From: an uncultured Sphingomonadaceae bacterium
Lineage (GTDB): Bacteria; Pseudomonadota; Alphaproteobacteria; Sphingomonadales; Sphingomonadaceae
Assembly: GCA_938003725.1 (NCBI GenBank)
Contig: CALKXX010000015.1
Span: 1-12,238 of the forward strand
Reading direction: 5' to 3'
DNA: 12,238 nucleotides
In this document: piece by piece, positions 6,736-12,238 of the stretch
How the letters are laid out: the number at the start of each line of letters is the position of its first letter
How positions within the stretch are numbered: position 1 is the first letter of the stretch
Notes under the pieces: model-generated
The model's database searches: none
What the model saw: the letters and a program-made list of their open reading frames with translations, nothing else
What the model was told of the DNA's origin: nothing
Translations under genes and position numbers: made by a program

Positions 6736-7511
6736 TTAAAGTCCGGATCGCGTTTTTCAAAAAAGGATCTTACACCTTCCTTAAAATCCTCGGTTGCGGC
6801 GGTTAACAAATATTGATCGCGGTCCATAAACGTCGCGGTCGGATCGTTCATACCCGCCGCTGCATCAACGGCCTCCTTCGTCATGCGCACAGGGAGCGGC
6901 GGCAGTTTCCCGACTTTTGCGGTCCATTTTTGCGCCGCTTCACAGGCTTTGCCATCGTCAACAACCTCATCAACCAAACCCCATAAGAGGCAGGTCGGTG
7001 CATCCAGCGCCTCACCGAACATCACAAACTGTTTTGCCCGCGACGGTCCCATCAATGCCGTCAGACGGGGAATACTCCGCCAGCTCATATTGATGCCTAG
7101 CGGAACTTCCGGCAGCCTCAACGATGCGTTCTGCCCAACAACACGGAAATCGCAGCTGGTGACCAGAGCGACCCCGCCGCCGATGCAATATCCTTCGATC
7201 GCCGCGACGGTAATCGGTTCCATTTCTGCCCAAGCCTTGCACATATCGGGGCCAGCCAGAACACGTTCGCGCTTTTCCAGAACCGTTTCATTTTTTGGAA
7301 GGCGTTCCGCCAAGTCGGCTCCGGCGGAGAAATATTTATTTGTCCCGGTCAGGATCACAGCGTGGATATGAGGAGCGGTGCGATACCGCCGGGCGACGTC
7401 GGTTAATTCCTTCATATGCGCGATACTAAGGGCGTTGCGCGCATCGGTTCGGTTCAACCGGACGGTGACAACGCCGTCCGCTTCGTCGATCTTCAGAAAT
7501 TGATATTCCAT
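6726..7511 (-). CDS. Enoyl-CoA hydratase/isomerase (crotonase) family protein
   Basis: This 261-residue protein has the full crotonase fold length. The CoA/oxyanion-hole motifs are present: FSAGADL (residues 61-67) and GYCIGGGVAL (107-116). Of the two catalytic glutamates of classical enoyl-CoA hydratase, the second is retained (LPEVPLG, Glu135). The first, in the usual GGGCEL motif, is Ala115 (GGGVAL). The usual GAGG loop after the second glutamate is replaced by NMSWRS. This argues against simple hydration and for another crotonase reaction, such as isomerisation or a hydratase variant using one acid/base. It is a cytoplasmic acyl-CoA enzyme with unknown substrate. A GGGGA site precedes the ATG. 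It follows dnaJ by 38 bp on the same strand and is coupled to the MBL gene downstream. Confidence 0.87.
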   Translation of the reverse strand: MEYQFLKIDEADGVVTVRLNRTDARNALSIAHMKELTDVARRYRTAPHIHAVILTGTNKYFSAGADLAERLPKNETVLEKRERVLAGPDMCKAWAEMEPITVAAIEGYCIGGGVALVTSCDFRVVGQNASLRLPEVPLGINMSWRSIPRLTALMGPSRAKQFVMFGEALDAPTCLLWGLVDEVVDDGKACEAAQKWTAKVGKLPPLPVRMTKEAVDAAAGMNDPTATFMDRDQYLLTAATEDFKEGVRSFFEKRDPDFKGD

Positions 7512-7549
7512 GATGTCCCCATTCTGTAACCGGGAGTAGGGACAGCTGG

Positions 7550-8710
7550 CTAATCCGTCAAATCTTCCCAGGCATCTTTCAGTTTTCCGAAAAAGCCGGA
7601 AGAATTCGGTGTTTCGTCACCGGTTTCCGTCTCCTGAAACTCGCGCAGAATCTGTCGTTGTTGTTTCGAAAGCTTGGTTGGTGTTTCCACCTCAATCTGC
7701 ACAACCATATCACCATTGCCGCGTCCGCGAAGAACCGGCATGCCGGCACCGCGTTGTCGTATCTGTTTTCCCGATTGGATACCTGCGGGAATGCGAATTT
7801 CATGCTTTTCACCATCCAGACCAGGGATGGTGATTTCACCGCCCAAGGCCGCCAGTGTGAAACTGATCGGTACGCGCGTGAACAAGGTCGTTCCCTCGCG
7901 TTCGAAAATATCGTGGCGCTCCAGGTGAATAAAAATGTAGAGATCGCCGGGAGGGGCACCGCGTGCGCCGGCCTCACCTTTTCCAGTCAGCCGTATTCTG
8001 GTGCCACTGTCTACCCCAGCCGGTATTTCGACTTCGAGCGCCTGCGGTTTGTCTACCCGGCCTTCACCGTAACAGACGTGGCAGGGATTCTCGATGACTT
8101 CGCCGCGCCCCTGACAGCTGGTACAAGTGCGTTCGACAACAAAAAACCCCTGTTGGGCACGAACCTTGCCGTGGCCTTGGCATGTTGCGCATCGCTTGAC
8201 GCCTGTGCCGGGTTCCGCACCGGAACCCTCACACTCATCACAGCCAACGGATACATCAATCTCGATTTCGGTTTCTTTTCCGTGGAAGGCGTCTTCCAGA
8301 CTGATTTCCATGTCATAGCGTAAGTCCGCACCGCGCGCAGGACCGCGTTGTTGCTGCTGCCCGCCAAAACCACCGCCGCCTTGTCCGCCGCCAAAAATAG
8401 TCTCGAAAATATCGCCAATATCGTTGAATGCGGCGCCGGCAAACCCGCCCTGTCCGCCGCCAGCGGCGTTTCCTCCGCCCTGGGTGAAAGCGGCATGGCC
8501 ATATTGATCATAGGCCGCCCGTTTTTGTGGGTCTTTCAGAACGTCATAGGCTTCGCTGATGGACTTAAACTTGGCTTCGGCTGCCCCGTCATTGGGGTTT
8601 TTGTCCGGATGCCATTTCATCGCCAATTTGCGATAGGAGGATTTTAGGGTCGCACCGTCGCAGTCGCGCGACACGCCCAGCTGTTCATAATAATCCATTT
8701 CGGTAGCCAT
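7550..8710 (-). CDS. dnaJ: Chaperone protein DnaJ (Hsp40)
   Basis: All DnaJ type I regions are present in order in 386 residues. The J domain (about 5-72) has the HPD motif at 34-36, which stimulates DnaK ATPase. A Gly/Phe-rich linker spans about 78-127. Four CxxCxGxG zinc repeats (CDECEGSG, CATCQGHG, CTSCQGRG, CHVCYGEG) span about 157-217, followed by the C-terminal substrate-binding domains. It delivers unfolded proteins to DnaK in the cytoplasm. The ATG at 8710 is preceded by GAGGGA, the same ribosome-site sequence as at dnaK. It lies downstream of dnaK behind a rho-independent terminator, so expression depends on read-through or on a promoter not obvious in the 85-bp gap. Length is near the family norm. 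Confidence 0.98.
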   Translation of the reverse strand: MATEMDYYEQLGVSRDCDGATLKSSYRKLAMKWHPDKNPNDGAAEAKFKSISEAYDVLKDPQKRAAYDQYGHAAFTQGGGNAAGGGQGGFAGAAFNDIGDIFETIFGGGQGGGGFGGQQQQRGPARGADLRYDMEISLEDAFHGKETEIEIDVSVGCDECEGSGAEPGTGVKRCATCQGHGKVRAQQGFFVVERTCTSCQGRGEVIENPCHVCYGEGRVDKPQALEVEIPAGVDSGTRIRLTGKGEAGARGAPPGDLYIFIHLERHDIFEREGTTLFTRVPISFTLAALGGEITIPGLDGEKHEIRIPAGIQSGKQIRQRGAGMPVLRGRGNGDMVVQIEVETPTKLSKQQRQILREFQETETGDETPNSSGFFGKLKDAWEDLTD

Positions 8711-8734
8711 TATGTTCCCTCAGCCCCCCAGCTG

Positions 8735-8782
8735 ATAAAAGAAAGAAAAAGCCCGCCACTCCGGAAAACCAGAGTAACGGGC
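8735..8782 (-). terminator. Rho-independent terminator after dnaK
   Basis: On the minus strand GCCCG (8778-8782) pairs with CGGGC (8751-8755), ACTC pairs with GAGT, and GG pairs with CC around a four-base loop (8765-8768), with two internal mismatches. A run rich in T follows (8735-8750 on the reverse strand). It sits between the dnaK stop and the dnaJ start, 24 bp before the dnaJ ATG. It probably ends most dnaK transcripts and lets some through to dnaJ. Confidence 0.85.
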
Positions 8783-8796
8783 TCATTCCACTATAT

Positions 8797-10752
8797 TTAC
8801 TCAGCCGCCTTGGCATCTTCCTTTTTGTCGTCGTCACTAGAATCGTCTGAATCATCAACTTCAGAAAATTCCGCATCGACCACATCATCGTCAGCCTTAG
8901 CCGCAGCATCGGCAGCAGCCGCATCATCAGCGTCTCCACCAGCAGCCTGTTCTGCTTCATAGATCTTCTGACCCATTTGCATCGCAACCTGTGCCAGCGC
9001 TTCGGATTGCGTTTTCATCGCTTCCGGATCGCCGCCTTCAATGGCTTCTTTCGTCTTGGTAATGCCTTCTTCGATTTGACCTTTCAGATCGGCGTCAATC
9101 TTGTCGCCATGCTCTTCCAGCTGTTTCTCGGTCGAGTGGACAAGGCTTTCCGCATTATTTTTGGCTTCCGCTTCTTCACGGCGCTTCTTGTCTTCTTCAG
9201 CAAATTTCTCAGCATCCTGGACCATCTGATCGATGTCATTGTCGCTGAGACCACCAGAAGCCTGAATTTTAATCTGCTGTTCCTTGCCCGTGCCTTTATC
9301 TTTCGCAGACACGTTGACGATACCGTTCGCATCAATATCGAACGTCACGTCAATTTGCGGCACACCGCGCGGTGCCGGCGGGATACCGACCAGATCGAAA
9401 TTGCCGAGCATTTTGTTGTCTGCGGCCATCTCACGCTCACCCTGGAACACACGAATGGTTACAGCGCCCTGATTATCATCAGCGGTGGAGTAAACCTGTG
9501 ATTTCTTCGTCGGGATCGTGGTATTGCGATCGATCATGCGCGTGAACACACCGCCGAGAGTTTCGATACCCAGCGACAATGGCGTTACGTCGAGCAGCAG
9601 AACATCTTTAACGTCGCCCTGCAATACGCCTGCCTGAATGGCAGCACCCATGGCGACCACTTCATCCGGGTTCACGCCGGTATGCGGCTCTTTGCCGAAG
9701 AACTTTTCAACGGTTTCACGAACCATCGGCATGCGGGTCATCCCGCCAACCATAACAACATCATCAATCTCGCTGGAATCTACGCCCGCATCTTTTAGAG
9801 CCTTTTTGCAAGGATCAAGGGTGCGTTTGACCAGATCACCGACCAGCTTTTCCAGATCGCTCCGGCTGATTGATTTTACCAAGTGCTTTGGACCATTTTG
9901 GTCAGCCGTAATGAACGGCAGGTTGACCTCGGTGGTCTGTGCACTGGAAAGTTCAATTTTCGCTTTCTCCGCCGCTTCTTTCAACCGTTGCAGAGCGAGC
10001 TTGTCCTTCGTCAGGTCAATGCTTTCCGCTTTCTTGAAATCTTCAGCCAGAAACTCAACAACCTTTGCGTCAAAATCTTCACCGCCCAAGAACGTGTCAC
10101 CGTTGGTCGATTTCACTTCGAACACGCCGTCACCAATTTCGAGGATCGAAATATCGAACGTTCCGCCGCCAAGGTCATAGACCGCGATGGTTTTGCCGTC
10201 GTTTTTGTCGAGGCCATAAGCCAGAGCAGCGGCTGTAGGTTCGTTAATGATCCGCAGGACCTCAAGACCGGCAATCTTGCCGGCATCCTTGGTCGCCTGG
10301 CGCTGGGCATCATTAAAATAGGCTGGCGTAGTAATCACTGCCTGCTCTACTTTTTCGCCCAGATAAGCTTCGGCCGTCTCTTTCATTTTCTGCAATGTAT
10401 AGGCTGAAATCTGCGACGGGCTGTAATCTTCACCGCCCGCTTTAACCCAGGCATCACCATTGGATCCTTTGACGATTTCATAGGGAACAAGTTCCATGTC
10501 CTTCTTCGTCATCGGATCATCGAACCGGCGACCGATAAGACGTTTCACCGCAAAGATCGTGCTTTCAGGGTTGGTGACAGCTTGCCGCTTTGCCGGCTGC
10601 CCGATCAGGCGTTCGCCATCCTTTGTAAATGCGACGACGGATGGTGTCGTCCGCGCGCCTTCCGAGTTTTCAATAACCTTCGGCTTGCCGCCGTCCATAA
10701 CGGCCACACAAGAGTTGGTGGTGCCCAGATCAATACCGATTACTTTAGCCAT
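8797..10752 (-). CDS. dnaK: Chaperone protein DnaK (Hsp70)
   Basis: This 651-residue protein starts MAKVIGIDLGTTNSCVAV, the phosphate-1 motif of Hsp70. Other ATPase motifs follow: TPAYFNDAQRQATKDAG, NEPTAAALAYGLDK, GGGTFDISILE and VGGMTRMP. The hydrophobic linker VLLLDVTPLSLG leads to the peptide-binding domain and helical lid. It binds exposed hydrophobic stretches of client proteins in an ATP cycle driven by DnaJ and GrpE. The start at 10752 is set by GAGGGA at 10756-10761 on the minus strand; the upstream ATG at 10767 would translate that ribosome site. The C-terminus is slightly long and very acidic: an Ala/Asp stretch, then the usual DVVDAEF motif, then an Asp/Ser-rich tail. A sigma-32-like promoter lies upstream and a strong terminator downstream. 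grpE is not in the window. Confidence 0.99.
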   Translation of the reverse strand: MAKVIGIDLGTTNSCVAVMDGGKPKVIENSEGARTTPSVVAFTKDGERLIGQPAKRQAVTNPESTIFAVKRLIGRRFDDPMTKKDMELVPYEIVKGSNGDAWVKAGGEDYSPSQISAYTLQKMKETAEAYLGEKVEQAVITTPAYFNDAQRQATKDAGKIAGLEVLRIINEPTAAALAYGLDKNDGKTIAVYDLGGGTFDISILEIGDGVFEVKSTNGDTFLGGEDFDAKVVEFLAEDFKKAESIDLTKDKLALQRLKEAAEKAKIELSSAQTTEVNLPFITADQNGPKHLVKSISRSDLEKLVGDLVKRTLDPCKKALKDAGVDSSEIDDVVMVGGMTRMPMVRETVEKFFGKEPHTGVNPDEVVAMGAAIQAGVLQGDVKDVLLLDVTPLSLGIETLGGVFTRMIDRNTTIPTKKSQVYSTADDNQGAVTIRVFQGEREMAADNKMLGNFDLVGIPPAPRGVPQIDVTFDIDANGIVNVSAKDKGTGKEQQIKIQASGGLSDNDIDQMVQDAEKFAEEDKKRREEAEAKNNAESLVHSTEKQLEEHGDKIDADLKGQIEEGITKTKEAIEGGDPEAMKTQSEALAQVAMQMGQKIYEAEQAAGGDADDAAAADAAAKADDDVVDAEFSEVDDSDDSSDDDKKEDAKAAE

Positions 10753-10836
10753 ATTTCCCTCAATCAATTTTCTTCAATTAGCAAAATTGCCACGCCGGTC
10801 CATTGTTATCAGCACCGATTGCGGCTTCGAGTTTGG

Positions 10837-10864
10837 ATATAGGTGGCATTTTTCTTGGCACAAG
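10837..10864 (-). promoter_or_regulatory. RpoH (heat-shock sigma) type promoter of dnaK
   Basis: On the minus strand CTTG (10861-10864) is followed after exactly 17 bases by CCTATAT (10837-10843). This fits the alphaproteobacterial RpoH pattern CTTG-N17-CYTATNT. It predicts a leader of roughly 75-80 bases before the dnaK start. The match is by eye; no second candidate upstream of dnaK looks better. Confidence 0.7.
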
Positions 10865-10882
10865 GAGTGGGACAGTCTAGAT
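10855..10882 (+). promoter_or_regulatory. Candidate promoter of the copper-chaperone gene
   Basis: TTGGCA (10855-10860), then 16 bases, then CTAGAT (10877-10882) is an acceptable housekeeping-type promoter, starting about 60 bp before the downstream start. Its -35 box directly abuts the -35 box of the opposing dnaK promoter. A short hairpin (AGATTT/AAATCT, 10879-10893) overlaps the -10 end. Weak evidence. Confidence 0.3.
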
Positions 10883-10945
10883 TTGAAAAATCTGCCCGGC
10901 ACACCCATATTCATAGGGCTATTCAGCGGATTATGGAGAAAATTG

Positions 10946-11383
10946 ATGAAACAGCTTTCGGTGTTTTTTGTGGGTTTGGCATCTCTGGTGCTCGCCTCTT
11001 GCGGACAGGGCGATGTGCTCTTTGCCGATGATGCCGTGATTAACTTGTCGCCGGTCGATGACAATCCTTCCGCGGGCTATATGACGCTTCATGGCGGGCG
11101 TCAGGATACCGAATTGGTAAGTGTCGTTTCCGATGATGTTCTGCGTCTGGAAATGCATGAAACCGTTACCACGGATGGCGTTGCCACGATGAAGCCCTTG
11201 AAATCCGTAGCTGTTCCCGCAGGCGGGAAAGTAAAGTTTGAACCCGGCGGCAAACATCTGATGATCTGGGGCATTGGACAGGGTTCAAGAAACCTCGGCC
11301 TGCTCCGCATGACGCTAATCTATGCCAATGATGATCGTATTCAGATTGAAGCGGTGATTAAAAAACAGGGCAGCGCCGAATAG
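10946..11383 (+). CDS. PCu(A)C-type periplasmic copper chaperone, lipoprotein
   Basis: The 145-residue product has a signal segment ending in the lipobox LASC (Cys19), so it is exported and lipid-anchored. The mature part contains the copper(I)-binding pattern of the PCu(A)C/DUF461 family, H(M)x10Mx21HxM. It matches exactly: Met70-His71, Met82 after ten residues, then His104-Leu-Met106 after 21. Family members hand copper to the CuA or CuB centre of cytochrome c oxidase, or scavenge periplasmic copper. The start at 10946 is fixed by GGAG at 10935-10938; the reading frame stays open far upstream, through dnaK antisense, but that extension is not credible. It is divergent from dnaK and followed after 12 bp by the small metallopeptidase gene, probably in one transcript. 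No oxidase or SCO-like gene is visible nearby. Confidence 0.9.
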   Translation: MKQLSVFFVGLASLVLASCGQGDVLFADDAVINLSPVDDNPSAGYMTLHGGRQDTELVSVVSDDVLRLEMHETVTTDGVATMKPLKSVAVPAGGKVKFEPGGKHLMIWGIGQGSRNLGLLRMTLIYANDDRIQIEAVIKKQGSAE

Positions 11384-11395
11384 GCGACAGCGACA

Positions 11396-11845
11396 ATGAC
11401 TGGCAGGAGATTAACATCGGACGAAATTGAACTTTGCAAGATCGTCTTTGGCGATGCAATCGACTATGGGTCCGTACAGATATTCAATCGTAAATGGTGG
11501 CCATTTCAGCCGCGCAAAGTAACCATGGCACCGGATGGCAATCTTTGGTTTCATCCGGGAAGCGGCCTGTTTTGTGAGGATTTCTGCGGATCGCAGCTAA
11601 ATCTGCAAGCGCTGTTCATCCACGAAATGGCGCATGTCTGGCAACATCAACAAGGCGTGTTCCTCCCCCTCGCCCGGCATCCGTTTTGCAGCTACAAATA
11701 TGATCTGATCCGGGGAAAGCCGTTTGCGCGATATGGCATCGAGCAACAGGCAGAAATTGTCAGCCATGTGTTTTTGTTGAAACAGGGCGCAAGATTAAAA
11801 AATGGACATGTGCTTACCGACTATGAGGGCCTTTTACCATTTTAA
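11396..11845 (+). CDS. Small HExxH putative zinc metallopeptidase-like protein
   Basis: This 149-residue protein contains the zinc-metallopeptidase motif HEMAHVWQHQ (His76, Glu77, His80). The downstream segment YGIEQQAEIVSH offers Glu116, Glu120 or His124 as a third ligand. The opening LTSDEIELCKIVFGDAIDYGSV and the HEMAHVWQ motif recall the DUF4157 type of putative peptidase domain found in proteins linked to contractile injection systems. I also recall very similar stand-alone sphingomonad proteins labelled 'vgr related'; that label is memory, not a search. No signal peptide or membrane helix is seen, so it is probably cytoplasmic unless delivered by another route. It follows the copper-chaperone gene by 12 bp with a weak ribosome site, suggesting co-transcription. 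Whether it cleaves protein is unknown; no VgrG, Hcp or tail gene is in the window. Confidence 0.75.
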   Translation: MTGRRLTSDEIELCKIVFGDAIDYGSVQIFNRKWWPFQPRKVTMAPDGNLWFHPGSGLFCEDFCGSQLNLQALFIHEMAHVWQHQQGVFLPLARHPFCSYKYDLIRGKPFARYGIEQQAEIVSHVFLLKQGARLKNGHVLTDYEGLLPF

Positions 11846-11860
11846 GGAGTGCCAGGCCCT
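11826..11860. terminator. Weak hairpin at the convergent gene ends
   Basis: AGGGCCT (11826-11832) and AGGCCCT (11854-11860) are reverse complements with a 21-base loop, straddling the metallopeptidase stop and reaching the 17-bp gap before the MATE stop. There is no clear T-run on either side, so this is at best a poor bidirectional terminator. Confidence 0.2.
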
Positions 11861-11862
11861 AT

Positions 11863-12238
11863 TTAATGGAGCTGTTCAGACGGCAACAATCCCAACCTAT
11901 CCCGCATCATCCATCTCGCCAACATCAGCACCGCGACCATGCCAAGGCCGCTGGCGAGGCCCCACCAGATACCGATACCTCGCCAATCCAGCCAGAAGGC
12001 GAAATAAGCACCCACGCCGATACCTACGACCCAATAGCCGAACGCGGCGATGACCATCGGCACCGTCGTATCATGCAATCCGCGCAGCATCCCTGCGCCA
12101 ACCACTTGTGCGCCGTCGAAAATCTGGAATAGCGCTGCAATCCCCAGAAAGCTGATCGCCAGCGCTACAACTTCGGCATTTTGAGCACTATCCGCTTCGA
12201 TAAACAGACCCGCAAGCTGCGCTGGGAAGATCCAGATC
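11863..12238 (-). CDS. MATE family multidrug efflux transporter, C-terminal part
   Basis: The reading frame is open from the right edge to a TAA at 11863, giving the last 124 residues. They contain the MATE-family signature FQIFDGAQVVGAGMLRGLHDTTVPM. Hydrophobic helices surround it: VVALAISFLGIAALFQIF before it, and VIAAFGYWVVGIGVGAYFAF and GIWWGLASGLGMVAVLMLA after it. The C-terminus is short and hydrophilic. These proteins (NorM/DinF group) export cationic drugs or metabolites across the inner membrane using sodium or proton gradients. The N-terminal three-quarters, including the ion-coupling residues, lies outside the window, so subtype and substrate cannot be judged. The gene is convergent with the metallopeptidase gene. 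Confidence 0.88.
   Translation of the reverse strand, partial: IWIFPAQLAGLFIEADSAQNAEVVALAISFLGIAALFQIFDGAQVVGAGMLRGLHDTTVPMVIAAFGYWVVGIGVGAYFAFWLDWRGIGIWWGLASGLGMVAVLMLARWMMRDRLGLLPSEQLH

Noticed and set aside
7658..8323. A 221-codon open frame antisense to dnaJ
   Set aside because: It mirrors the codon structure of dnaJ, has no ribosome site, and its product resembles no protein family I know.
9638..10180. A 180-codon open frame antisense to dnaK
   Set aside because: Shadow of a highly conserved gene; long antisense frames are common in strongly codon-biased genes.
10496..10945. Upstream in-frame extension of the copper chaperone
   Set aside because: It would run antisense through dnaK and bury the signal peptide; the ATG at 10946 has a proper ribosome site and gives a clean lipoprotein.
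11396..11845. Evidence for a type VI secretion or contractile injection locus
   Set aside because: Only one small HExxH protein is present; no sheath, tube, baseplate, VgrG or ATPase gene is seen.

Overview
The window looks like chromosomal DNA of a marine or freshwater sphingomonad-type alphaproteobacterium. The evidence is inferential: moderate GC content, the dnaK-dnaJ order, an alphaproteobacterial RpoH-type promoter upstream of dnaK, and a small HEMAHVWQ protein of a kind I associate with Sphingomonadales. Most genes are recognisable housekeeping or accessory families. I see no CRISPR array, tRNA, rRNA, insertion sequence or prophage gene.

Layout, left to right. Positions 1-82 hold an imperfect palindromic dispersed repeat that probably runs off the left edge. 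A large patatin-like lipid acyl hydrolase follows (135-2492, +), convergent with an MBL-fold lipoprotein hydrolase (2546-3493, -). The gap 3494-3749 holds the leader of that gene and nothing else I can support. A glutathione S-transferase (3750-4418, -) is divergent from a two-gene redox operon: a lipid-anchored cytochrome c'-like protein (4529-5056, +) and a cytochrome b561 (5063-5737, +). The divergent gap carries a perfect 11-bp-arm inverted repeat, a likely operator. The b561 stop codon directly abuts the stop of a second, membrane-anchored MBL hydrolase (5738-6724, -), which is translationally coupled to an upstream crotonase-family gene (6726-7511, -). Next come dnaJ (7550-8710, -) and dnaK (8797-10752, -), separated by a rho-independent terminator. 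dnaK is divergent from a PCu(A)C-type periplasmic copper chaperone lipoprotein (10946-11383, +), followed by a small HExxH putative metallopeptidase (11396-11845, +). The C-terminal part of a MATE efflux transporter (11863-12238, -) runs off the right edge.

How the genes may work together. b561 probably oxidises quinol and passes electrons to the lipid-anchored c-type cytochrome in the periplasm. DnaK and DnaJ form the heat-shock folding pair, with a promoter fitting RpoH and a terminator that should keep DnaJ below DnaK. The copper chaperone may serve cytochrome oxidase assembly. Three proteins (first MBL enzyme, cytochrome c, copper chaperone) carry lipoboxes ending LSAC or LASC, so much of the non-chaperone content acts in the cell envelope. 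No multi-gene system clearly new to science is visible. The most promising item is the lipid-anchored high-spin-type cytochrome with its b561 partner and the adjacent palindromic operator.
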